Shown here: positions 26,638 to 33,654 of the stretch, one piece after another | Numbering within the stretch: the first letter of the stretch is position 1 | Layout: every line of letters begins with the position of its first letter | Origin: UBA1924 sp963976625 | Lineage (GTDB): Bacteria; Planctomycetota; Phycisphaerae; Phycisphaerales; UBA1924 | Direction of reading: 5' to 3' | Length of the DNA stretch: 64,000 nucleotides | Assembly: GCA_963976625.1 (NCBI GenBank) | Contig: CAXBLA010000017.1 | Location: forward strand, 1 to 64,000 | Position numbers and translations under genes: made by a program | The notes under the pieces: generated by a model | The model's input: the letters and a program-made list of their open reading frames with translations, nothing else | Databases searched by the model: none | What the model was told of the DNA's origin: nothing

Positions 26638-27114
26638 ATGTGCATCGATGCCTACATCGCGATGGGGAGTAATCTGGGGGATCGCCAAGCGCACTTTGCC
26701 CGGGCGATCGAGCTGATTGCCCAGCTGCCCGAAACCGCCATCGAGTGCCGATCGACGGTGATCGAGACCGAGCCGGTCGGGCCAGGCGATCAGGGGCGGT
26801 ATCTCAACGGCGTGGTCATGATCTCGACCAAGCTCATAGCCAAAGAACTGCTGTCAGCACTGCTCGAAATCGAATCTTCGATGGGGCGCGATCGGGACAA
26901 CGAAGTCCGGTGGGGGGCTCGGGTGATCGATCTGGATGTGCTGTGGTATGGGGACCAGGTTATCGACGAGCCGGGGCTGAGCATCCCGCATCCGCGATTG
27001 CACACGCGGGCGTTTGTGCTTGAGCCGCTGTGCGAGTTGGCCCCGGATCTGTTGATCCCTGGGCAAGAAAAAACACCCCGAGAGATGCTCGGGGTGCTCG
27101 AATCAACGGATTGA
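26638..27114 (+). CDS. folK: 2-amino-4-hydroxy-6-hydroxymethyldihydropteridine pyrophosphokinase
   Basis: FolK transfers pyrophosphate from ATP to 6-hydroxymethyl-7,8-dihydropterin in folate synthesis. The 158-residue length fits. The start (YIAMGSNLGDRQAHFARAIE) and the family signature near residues 88-115 (VRWGARVIDLDVLWYGDQ) are both present, as is the later IPHPRLHTRAFVLEPL. The gene stands alone on the plus strand after the flagellar terminator, with no folB or folP beside it. Its 3' coding end contains the intrinsic terminator of the convergent recombinase gene, so the last codons serve two purposes. Confidence 0.96.
   Translation: MCIDAYIAMGSNLGDRQAHFARAIELIAQLPETAIECRSTVIETEPVGPGDQGRYLNGVVMISTKLIAKELLSALLEIESSMGRDRDNEVRWGARVIDLDVLWYGDQVIDEPGLSIPHPRLHTRAFVLEPLCELAPDLLIPGQEKTPREMLGVLESTD
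27067..27096 (-). terminator. Intrinsic terminator of the recombinase gene, inside folK
   Basis: On the minus strand, CACCCCGAG (complement of 27088-27096) pairs with CTCGGGGTG (complement of 27074-27082) over a five-base loop, then a run of T follows (the A-tract at 27067-27073). The nine-pair stem plus T-run is a strong intrinsic terminator for the minus-strand XerC/D gene that stops at 27130. It lies wholly within the folK coding region. Confidence 0.85.
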
Positions 27115-27129
27115 TTTTCTGAACCTGCT

Positions 27130-28155
27130 TTAGCCAGCTTCGGCCCGTGGGTGAGCGTCCTTGTACGCGTCTTCGACGCGTGAAGTGGACAGGTGCGTGT
27201 AGACCTGGGTGGTGGAGAGCGACTGGTGACCCAGCAGCTCTTGCACGCTGCGGAGGTCCGCGCCGTTGTCGAGCAGGTGGGTCGCGAACGAGTGACGCAA
27301 AGTGTGCGGCGAGATCGTCGGGTCGAGCCCAACCGAGCGGAGGTACTTGTCGAGCTTGCGGCGGACGGAGCGCGAGGAGAGTCGGCTGCCGTGCTTGTTG
27401 AGGAAGAGCGAGAGCGGGGTTTCGCCTGCGTCGCGGGCGGCCCAGATCGGCGCAAACTTGGTGTCGTTGGCCATCAACTCGATGTACCGGCGGATCGCGC
27501 CCAGCGCGTGCGAGCCCAGCGGCACAATGCGTTCCTTGCGTCCCTTGCCCCGCACATGCATGGCCTCGTTCTCAAAGTCGAGATCGTCGTGGTTGAGCCC
27601 GACGAGTTCCGAGACGCGGATGCCGGTGGAGTAGAGGGTCTCGAGCATCGCGCGATCGCGTCGCCCGAGCACATCGTTGTCATTGGGAGCGGCCAATAGC
27701 TGTTCGATCTGCTCGATGGTGATGGCCTTGGGCAGGCGTTTGGACTGCCTTGGTGTGCGGATCAGGGTCATCGGGTTGGTGTTGGTGTACTCCAAGCGGT
27801 TGCCCCACTTGTAGAACGAGCGGAGCGTGGCGATCTTGCGGGCCAGGGTCGCGGGGGAGTAGGACTGTTCGCCCAAGAACCCGAGGAACCCACGGATCAG
27901 GTCCGCGTCGGCGTCGCAGATGGTGTTGGTGATGGTCGGACGGTCGATCTGCCCGGCGATCTCGTTGGCGCTGTTCGTGCGTGACTTGAAGGCCAGTTCT
28001 TCGCTGCCCCGGTCGATCTGCACGCCGGTGTCTTCGACGATGTAATCGATGAACTGACGCAGGTCCGCGCCGTAGCAGCGGGCGGTGTAGGGCGAGAAGT
28101 GACGCTCGTCGGTCAGGTACGAGGAAAAGCTCTCAGTGATGGGTAGGGTGGTCAT
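27130..28155 (-). CDS. xerC: Tyrosine site-specific recombinase, XerC/XerD type
   Basis: Xer recombinases resolve chromosome dimers at dif. The 341-residue length is slightly above the usual 300. An N-terminal SAM-like core-binding domain (ERHFSPYTARCYGADLRQFI) precedes the catalytic domain. Catalytic residues are visible: Arg near 176 (STGIRVSELVGL), His284 and Arg287 in HTLRH, His310 in LGHQSL, and the nucleophile Tyr319 in VYTHL. The ATG at 28155 has GGAG seven bases upstream. Longer forms to 28266 add an unlikely tail that overlaps the next gene. XerC versus XerD cannot be decided from sequence alone. Neighbours give no sign of a mobile element. Confidence 0.9.
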   Translation of the reverse strand: MTTLPITESFSSYLTDERHFSPYTARCYGADLRQFIDYIVEDTGVQIDRGSEELAFKSRTNSANEIAGQIDRPTITNTICDADADLIRGFLGFLGEQSYSPATLARKIATLRSFYKWGNRLEYTNTNPMTLIRTPRQSKRLPKAITIEQIEQLLAAPNDNDVLGRRDRAMLETLYSTGIRVSELVGLNHDDLDFENEAMHVRGKGRKERIVPLGSHALGAIRRYIELMANDTKFAPIWAARDAGETPLSLFLNKHGSRLSSRSVRRKLDKYLRSVGLDPTISPHTLRHSFATHLLDNGADLRSVQELLGHQSLSTTQVYTHLSTSRVEDAYKDAHPRAEAG

Positions 28156-28240
28156 ACGCGAACTCCGGGGGATCCGAACTGGATCTATGCTTTGATAAAT
28201 GGCTTGGGACGGTGATTCAATGGTGCTATCGGTCGTTGGA

Positions 28241-28585
28241 TTACCCGGCTGAAGGCGTATCAACATGATGGTGGATAACTATTTCAGAAGCGATCATTTC
28301 CGCATCGCTCCATGTAAGGGGTGTGTTTGTGTCGTCGGCCAGCTCGGCGAGGCGTTCGAGCAGATCACCCGTTTCATCAGGCGAGCAGGCGAAGCGCCAG
28401 AAGTGGGGCGGGCGTTGGAGGGTGACGCAGACCATGTTGCCGTCGGCGTCGTCGATCGATTCGGCGCGTGCATTCACGCCGGAGCTCACCTTGGGCTCGG
28501 GGATTGGTCTTGTGGATTGGTTGCGTGGCTGGTCTGGTGAATGACCAGATGGGTGACCAGTTTTAGGATTGGGCCGTTGGCTCAT
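28241..28585 (-). CDS. Hypothetical protein, 114 residues
   Basis: I do not recognise this protein. The first about 45 residues are Pro/Ser/Arg-rich and probably disordered. Residues about 46-105 look folded: GNMVCVTLQRPPHFWRFACS, then a helix DETGDLLERLAELADD, then LTWSDAEMIASEIV. No signal peptide or membrane segment is visible. It lies between the recombinase gene (85 bases downstream) and a lipoprotein gene (35 bases away), all on the minus strand. The pattern of a small, folded C-terminal domain argues that it is real, but support is compositional only. Confidence 0.55.
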   Translation of the reverse strand: MSQRPNPKTGHPSGHSPDQPRNQSTRPIPEPKVSSGVNARAESIDDADGNMVCVTLQRPPHFWRFACSPDETGDLLERLAELADDTNTPLTWSDAEMIASEIVIHHHVDTPSAG

Positions 28586-28620
28586 GATGCACTCCGTTGC
28601 TCACGGGGCATCGGGCCCCG

Positions 28621-29418
28621 TCATCTGCTTGGGCGCCTTGCGTCGCGTTGCTGGCGCGACAGCCGGAGCCATTCCTCATCAATCAGCCGCCCGATGGTGT
28701 GGTGGGCGGCGAACTGGGTGTACAGTTCCATGCTTGCGGTGTAGATCCGCCAGGCGAGTGCCGAGCGTTGGCTGCTGCGTCCGTCGGCGTACGATCGGAC
28801 CGCCATGAGCACGCCGTGATCGCGTGCGTCGAGGTGTTCTGAAACGACGGAAACGGGTTCGCCCGAGAAGGACAAGCCGTCGAATGTGCCAAAGTCGCTG
28901 AACGCGCCGGTCAGGGCACGCGAATCGAGCTTGGTCTGCGATGCGTTGGCCATCGCGCCGGGGCGGGCATAGAGGGCCAACGCCAGCCCAAAGACGGGCG
29001 GGTCGTAGGGGTCATACGCGGTAATGGATCCGGCGAGCACGGCATCGGCGCCCAGGTATTCGGCGATTTTGAAGGCGTCGGCCGAGGACTGGATGCCGTT
29101 GGTGAGCCCGAGCGAACGCAGGGCTTCGATAGAGCGATTCACGGGCAGGCAGCGCACCCCGCGGATGCCCTGGGCGGCTGCGACGATGGCGTCACCCGTG
29201 GCGAGCTCATCGGCCAGGGAAGTCCCCGATTCGTTCATCGGGGGGATTACGGCCCAGAGCACATCGCCCGAGGTCGTGTCGTACGGCGAGACGATCACCC
29301 CGGGGGGGAACATCTCGTCACGGCTCTGGCTCATCGAGCAGCCGCCCATCGTGATCGGTGAGATCAACAATAGCGCTGCGAGAAGAACCGAAGCAAGCAT
29401 GGTCTGTGCACTTGTCAT
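28621..29418 (-). CDS. Predicted lipoprotein with a GNA1162/CsgG-like periplasmic domain
   Basis: The 265-residue product has a lipoprotein signal peptide with Gly-Gly-Cys at 25-27 after a hydrophobic stretch, so it should be lipid-anchored. The mature part reads like a periplasmic alpha/beta domain: VLWAVIPPMNESGTS, then ATGDAIVAAAQGIRGVRCLP, then IAEYLGADAVLAGSITAYDP. The last pattern (subunit-like ADAVLxGxIT) recalls CsgG/GNA1162-type lipoproteins that monitor or form outer-membrane assemblies. I offer that as a resemblance, not an assignment. The ATG at 29418 has AGGA close upstream. Starts at 29451 or 29478 would spoil the signal peptide. Confidence 0.65.
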   Translation of the reverse strand: MTSAQTMLASVLLAALLLISPITMGGCSMSQSRDEMFPPGVIVSPYDTTSGDVLWAVIPPMNESGTSLADELATGDAIVAAAQGIRGVRCLPVNRSIEALRSLGLTNGIQSSADAFKIAEYLGADAVLAGSITAYDPYDPPVFGLALALYARPGAMANASQTKLDSRALTGAFSDFGTFDGLSFSGEPVSVVSEHLDARDHGVLMAVRSYADGRSSQRSALAWRIYTASMELYTQFAAHHTIGRLIDEEWLRLSRQQRDARRPSR

Positions 29419-29469
29419 GGCGTCCTGCCGATTGCAAAGACGGGCATCCATTCCCGTCCGAAGATCAAT

Positions 29470-29521
29470 CCCGGACACGAGCGTCCGGGCGAAGCATGCC
29501 CCGCGTTTTTCAACACGGGGC
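29470..29521. other. Two consecutive intergenic hairpins
   Basis: CCCGGAC at 29470-29476 pairs with GTCCGGG at 29483-29489 over a six-base loop. GCCCCG at 29498-29503 pairs with CGGGGC at 29516-29521, with further pairing inside. They lie between the TolB-like gene and the downstream lipoprotein gene on the minus strand. No T-run follows either on that strand, so they could be RNA processing or stabiliser elements, or U-less terminators. Confidence 0.4.
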
Positions 29522-29532
29522 GTGGGTATGTG

Positions 29533-31107
29533 TTAGTTGTCGTTTGGTGTCGGGACCGTGGCGAACGAGTCGGCCAGGTCGGGCATTGTCACGCTCGCGG
29601 CTCGGATGGCCGGCGAGAGTTCCATCGACCACAGGTGGTCCTGCCCATCGAGGTTGGACACAAAGTAGATGTCGTTGTTGCGTCCCCAAACGGGCATCAG
29701 ATCGATGGTGTCGCCGTCGGTGAGCTTGATCTTGCCGGTGCCCTTGGTCGAGATCATCCAAATAGTGGATGAGTCCGGGCGGGCGGTGTTGCCCTTGGAC
29801 CATGACTCGGAGTTGGGCACGGCTGCGAAGGTCACAAAGTTGCCGTCGGGCGACCACGATGGGTTGATCAGGGCTTGGTTGGGCGCGGTCGCGAGTTCGG
29901 TCTCGCGGCTGGCGGTGCCGGGGTTGGGGTTAAAGTCGAGCGTCCAGATGGAGAAGGCCCGATCGCCGCGTTCGCGTGAGCGTTGGAACAGGATCTGGTC
30001 CGCGCCCGCGAGCCCGGTGCCCGCTGCGGGGCACCATTCGGGGAAGAGCCCGAACCCGATGAACTGGGCGCCGTTGTCGGCGAGCACATCCTTGACCCAG
30101 ATCTCCCATCGCCCGGACTGCTGCCCGAGCCGACAGAATGCGATCTGCTGGCCGTCGGGCGACCAGGTCGGGTGGAGGTCGTTGGCGGATTCGTTGGTGA
30201 GCTGGACCACCTTGCCGCCCTCGAATGGCATGATGTAGAGGTCCCACGAGCCGCTGCGGTCGGAGGCGAAGGTGATGTAGTTGCCGTCGGGTGAGATGGC
30301 GGGCATGACATCTTGTGCGGGGTCATCGGTCAGGCGGGTGACGACGGAGCCGTTGACGGATTTGATGTAGAGGTCCGCGGTCGGGCGGTGCTGGGTGGAT
30401 GCGAAGATCAGGTGCTGGCCGTCGGGGGTGACGATGGGGTCAAAGTCCGACCCAGCGTATGAGCTGGTGACTTGGCGGACATTGACGGTCGAGCGGACCG
30501 CGTCGCCGGTGGTTTCGGAGGGGAGCTCGACGCCCATTGCGTTGGCGTAGACGAAGGCGGAGATATCACCCGAACGCAGGGCGGCGGGGGACTCGGTGTC
30601 ATCGGTGAAGTACGGGTCACGCTCGACGGGGGTCTTTGCGTCTGCGGTACCCAGCTTCATCTCGAACTCATCGTTCTTTGTTGAGCTGGCGCTCGAAGTG
30701 CCTGAGCCGATGGTGTTCGAGCTTGCAATGAGCTGCTGGTTGTTGGTCGTCGCTGGCGTGCTGGTGTCGGTTGTCTTGGTCGGTGGGGTGAAGGAGCCTT
30801 CGTTGGTCTCGGCGCTCAGGGCGTAGTCGAGCGTGGCGCTCGAGTTGCTCTTGAGGGTGGATGGCTGGTTGGTGTTGGCTTGTGTTTCGCTGCCGGCGAC
30901 AAAGTAGGTATTGCTGCGTCCGGTGCGTCCGTTTTGGTTTGCGTTGGTCTCGTAGCGTGCTTGCTCGCTCTGGAGTTGTGACTGCTTGTTCTTGTTCCAG
31001 AAGCCGGCTCGCTTCTCGCCACAGCCGGCGAGGAGGGTGGCGGTGCCCGCGAGGGCGAGGATGGTGAGCGGGCGGAGGTTTGATTTGAAGGATGGTGTGT
31101 GGGTCAT
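29533..31107 (-). CDS. TolB-like beta-propeller lipoprotein
   Basis: The 524-residue product has a lipoprotein signal peptide with Leu-Leu-Ala-Gly-Cys ending at Cys29. A Thr/Ser/Asn-rich spacer follows (about 40-210), then a TolB/PD40-type propeller. At least four blades carry the repeat pattern 'SPDGxxIxFxS', for example FDPIVTPDGQHLIFAST, MPAISPDGNYITFASDRSG, LHPTWSPDGQQIAFCR and INPSWSPDGNFVTFAA. TolB proper is a soluble periplasmic partner of Pal. This one is lipid-anchored and lies apart from tol-pal genes, so I call it TolB-like only. The ATG at 31107 gives the signal peptide. Upstream in-frame ATGs extend into non-coding-like sequence. Confidence 0.8.
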   Translation of the reverse strand: MTHTPSFKSNLRPLTILALAGTATLLAGCGEKRAGFWNKNKQSQLQSEQARYETNANQNGRTGRSNTYFVAGSETQANTNQPSTLKSNSSATLDYALSAETNEGSFTPPTKTTDTSTPATTNNQQLIASSNTIGSGTSSASSTKNDEFEMKLGTADAKTPVERDPYFTDDTESPAALRSGDISAFVYANAMGVELPSETTGDAVRSTVNVRQVTSSYAGSDFDPIVTPDGQHLIFASTQHRPTADLYIKSVNGSVVTRLTDDPAQDVMPAISPDGNYITFASDRSGSWDLYIMPFEGGKVVQLTNESANDLHPTWSPDGQQIAFCRLGQQSGRWEIWVKDVLADNGAQFIGFGLFPEWCPAAGTGLAGADQILFQRSRERGDRAFSIWTLDFNPNPGTASRETELATAPNQALINPSWSPDGNFVTFAAVPNSESWSKGNTARPDSSTIWMISTKGTGKIKLTDGDTIDLMPVWGRNNDIYFVSNLDGQDHLWSMELSPAIRAASVTMPDLADSFATVPTPNDN

Positions 31108-31495
31108 CTGGGTGAGCCTCTGTTTGAGCGCGTGGCGGGTCATGTTCGGTCGGCGGGCTCCGCCCGGTCGTCCTGTCCTTGCCCGATCGCTGGTGCTCGA
31201 ATCCCGAGCAGCGGGGCGTGGGGGGCGTGCAATGCGGATCTCCGATCCACGACAACGCACGCCCGTGATGATCCCTTTATCGGACTGGACGGGTTGAAAT
31301 CTTGAAGCTCGATAACCGCGCCGGGACCATTCGGGCAAGAAAACTCGAAATTTATCATTTGCGGTGGTGAGTCGGCTCAAAAAAGATGTCGGGCGGACCC
31401 CACCACAGATCCGCCCGACGCGAGCTTGCGCTCATCTATAAGTTGTTTGGCGTTGGATCGCGTCTACACGATCGGGCTTGGTCTCGGTCGCGGGC
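31108..31495. other. Gene-free interval of 388 bases upstream of the TolB-like gene
   Basis: No credible gene is seen here. The part next to 31107 must hold the promoter and leader of the TolB-like gene. No strong -35/-10 pair stands out, although an AT-rich stretch lies at about 31330-31365. The part next to 31496 holds the terminator of the 95-residue gene (listed separately). The rest, about 31140-31330, is GC-rich without visible signals. Confidence 0.5.
31379..31419 (-). terminator. Intrinsic terminator after the 95-residue gene
   Basis: GTCGGGCGGA at 31388-31397 and TCCGCCCGAC at 31410-31419 form a perfect ten-pair stem with a twelve-base loop. On the minus strand the stem runs into ATC and then six T residues (A-tract at 31379-31384). 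It is well placed to end the minus-strand transcript of the gene stopping at 31496 and to shield the TolB-like gene from read-through. Confidence 0.85.
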
Positions 31496-31783
31496 TCAAT
31501 GGACCCGCTTGCGGCTCATGATTGAGGGGGTATCGCCCGGGCGGTCCCAGCGGGCGTGGGGGCCGCGGGGTTGCTGGGAGGAGATCAGGTGGTCGAGGTA
31601 GGTGTCGAGCGAGCCGCGCTCGAACTGGTCGAGGTACTGGGCGGTCGCGGAGTGGTTGATCGAGATGATCTGATCGACGACCTGCTCGCGGGAGAGCTCG
31701 ACGCGCGGGGCGGTCGGCAGGTCGATGGTGGCTTGGTCGGATGCTTGGGTGTGGTGCCTGGTCCAGGAAAACAGATCGGTCAT
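31496..31783 (-). CDS. Hypothetical small protein, 95 residues
   Basis: I do not recognise a family. The protein begins MTDLFSWTRHHTQ, has a helical middle (ELSREQVVDQIISINHSATAQYLDQF, given here in part), and then a short acidic/aromatic stretch (GSLDTYLDHLISS). It ends in a basic tail. The middle reads like a short helical hairpin, possibly a DNA- or protein-binding adaptor. GGAG lies seven bases before the ATG at 31783, and a strong terminator follows the stop. Both argue that it is expressed as its own unit. Longer in-frame readings to 31960 lack a ribosome site. Confidence 0.6.
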   Translation of the reverse strand: MTDLFSWTRHHTQASDQATIDLPTAPRVELSREQVVDQIISINHSATAQYLDQFERGSLDTYLDHLISSQQPRGPHARWDRPGDTPSIMSRKRVH

Positions 31784-32010
31784 GGTGAGTCTCCGTACTC
31801 GGTGGTGTGCTGTTTGGCGGCACAGGCGATGAGATCGCAGCCTTGCTTTCTCCCCTGTGCTGGTTCGATATCGGGAGGTCTGTGCGCAGCCGAAGAGCGG
31901 ATAACGCACGCGGACCCACGATGGCGTCAAAAAACTGCGCACGGGGCGCAGGATTGGCACGGCCTACATCTAGCCGAGGATCAAGTGTGAACTGGTTGTG
32001 GATAGATCGT

Positions 32011-32544
32011 TCAGCCGGCGCTGATTGGCGTCGTCGGCGGGGCGTAGCGTCCCTTGGCCCGCAGCACATGGGCGATCGCCTCGCGCGCGGCCCCGTGCCC
32101 GCCGGCTTTATTCGTAACCAGATGGCACGCGGCTTGGACTTCGGGCTCGGCGTCGCTGGGGCATACGGAGAACCCGACCCGCTCGATGGCCGGTAGGTCC
32201 GGCCAGTCGTCACCCATGTACGCGATCTGCGCCGCGTCGATCCCGGTCCGCTCGATGAGCTGGTCGAGGGCGTGGGATTTGTCCTTGGCGCCTTGGATCA
32301 CCAACTGGTCATCGACGCCCAGGGCATTCAAGCGATGGGTGAGGGCCTGGCCCGATCGTCCGGTGATGATCGCGATGGGGAGACCGGCGTCAAGCCAGAG
32401 CCGGAAGGCGTAGCCGTCGCGGACATTGAAGCGTTTGGTCTCCGAGCCGTCGTCGTGGATGTTGATCGAGCCATCGGTGAGGACGCCATCGACATCGAAG
32501 GCGAAGAGCTGGATGTTTTTTAGGTCTGGTTGAGCTGAGGACAT
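32011..32544 (-). CDS. kdsC: 3-deoxy-D-manno-octulosonate 8-phosphate phosphatase KdsC
   Basis: KdsC dephosphorylates Kdo-8-phosphate, the third step to the Kdo sugar of LPS. The 177-residue, cap-less HAD phosphatase has the catalytic DVDGVLTDG with Asp17 and Asp19. Motif II is IAIITGRSG, and the GDDWPDLPAI motif near residues 120-130 binds magnesium. Glycine-rich GGHGAAREA near the end is the tail characteristic of KdsC tetramers. The ATG at 32544 overlaps the kdsD stop by one base (TGATG), showing translational coupling to the preceding Kdo-pathway gene. A TTG one codon earlier is possible. Confidence 0.95.
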   Translation of the reverse strand: MSSAQPDLKNIQLFAFDVDGVLTDGSINIHDDGSETKRFNVRDGYAFRLWLDAGLPIAIITGRSGQALTHRLNALGVDDQLVIQGAKDKSHALDQLIERTGIDAAQIAYMGDDWPDLPAIERVGFSVCPSDAEPEVQAACHLVTNKAGGHGAAREAIAHVLRAKGRYAPPTTPISAG

Positions 32545-33590
32545 CAATCGTCCTCCACGAGCTTCATCGCGATCAGGTCCTGCACATCGAGCATCCCGAT
32601 TGGTTTGCGATCGTGATCCACGATGGGGATCTCATCGGCCCGGTACTCGCGGAACATGGCCACGGCTTGGCTCGCCAAGGCATCGGTGGTCAGCGACTTG
32701 GGGTTCTTGGACATCACCGCGGAGAGCGGGGATTCGAGCTCGTCGGGGTTGCGGAGGACCAAGCGGCGGAGGTCCGAGTCGGTGAAGATCCCGCTGAGGG
32801 CGCCGGTGCTGTCGGTGACAAGCAACGCGCCGGGGCGGCGTTTGATTTTGGCAGCTTCTGTGAGTGCATGGGCGACGGTGTCGGTCTCGCTGGCGATGGG
32901 CAGGTTCTTGCCGGCGTGAAAGCGGATGAGCTCGGAGACGGGTTTAAGCAATGAGCCCAGCGTGCCGCCCGGGTGGCGGGCGTGGAAATCTTCGTTGGTG
33001 AACGAGCGCCGACGGGCCACGGCCAATGCCAGGGCATCCCCGATGGCGAGGGCCGCGGTGGTCGAGGTGGTGGGGGCGAGGAACTGGCCGTCGCCGGCTT
33101 CGTCGGTCACCAAGGCTTCGAGGGTGACGGTGGCGATTCTCTGGAGTGAAGATTCAGTCGTCGAGCCGTTGGCGCTGGTCTTGGGGCCGCGGGTGATCGC
33201 GATGATCGGGAGCTTGTCTTGACGCAGGATCGATGCGAGCCCGATGAGCTCGGCGGTCTCGCCCGAGTGGCTCAGGCAGATGGCGAGATCGTTTTTGCGG
33301 AATCGACCGAGGTCACCGTGGGCGGCTTCGGTCGGGTGTACGGCGTGGGAGGTGATCCCGAGCGATGCCATGGTGGCGGAGATCTTGGCGCCGATGTGCC
33401 CGGACTTGCCCAGCCCCGAGACGAGCACGGTGCCGCCGGCGTCGGCGCAGCTGACGATCAAATCGACGGCCTGCGTGAACCGCTCGTCGACTTGAGCCGC
33501 AAGCGTGGTGAGCGCGTCGGCTTCGTGCTCGAAGGCTCTGGTGATGAAGGCGCGTTCTTCGGCTGATTTGGTGGTCGTCGATGGCATCAT
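32544..33590 (-). CDS. kdsD: Arabinose-5-phosphate isomerase KdsD
   Basis: KdsD converts ribulose-5-phosphate to arabinose-5-phosphate, the first committed step to Kdo. The product has the standard two-part layout. An SIS sugar-isomerase domain (about 40-185) has VSGLGKSGHIGAKISATMAS and the catalytic-site motif HPTEAAHGDLG. Two CBS domains follow (about 215-345) after the FHARHPGGTLG signature. The start is uncertain among 33617, 33590 and 33587, because none has a strong ribosome site. I chose 33590, which gives 348 residues. With kdsC coupled downstream, the pair implies an LPS-type outer membrane. Confidence 0.94.
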   Translation of the reverse strand: MMPSTTTKSAEERAFITRAFEHEADALTTLAAQVDERFTQAVDLIVSCADAGGTVLVSGLGKSGHIGAKISATMASLGITSHAVHPTEAAHGDLGRFRKNDLAICLSHSGETAELIGLASILRQDKLPIIAITRGPKTSANGSTTESSLQRIATVTLEALVTDEAGDGQFLAPTTSTTAALAIGDALALAVARRRSFTNEDFHARHPGGTLGSLLKPVSELIRFHAGKNLPIASETDTVAHALTEAAKIKRRPGALLVTDSTGALSGIFTDSDLRRLVLRNPDELESPLSAVMSKNPKSLTTDALASQAVAMFREYRADEIPIVDHDRKPIGMLDVQDLIAMKLVEDD

Positions 33591-33654
33591 CAAGGATATG
33601 CAGACCAGCGTGGGCATGCGCCCACACGCCGACCAGCAGCTGATGAGGTGCGGT

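Noticed and set aside
27130..28155. Tyrosine recombinase as evidence of a mobile element
   Set aside because: The sequence is of the housekeeping XerC/XerD type, with no tRNA attachment site, direct repeats or phage genes around it.
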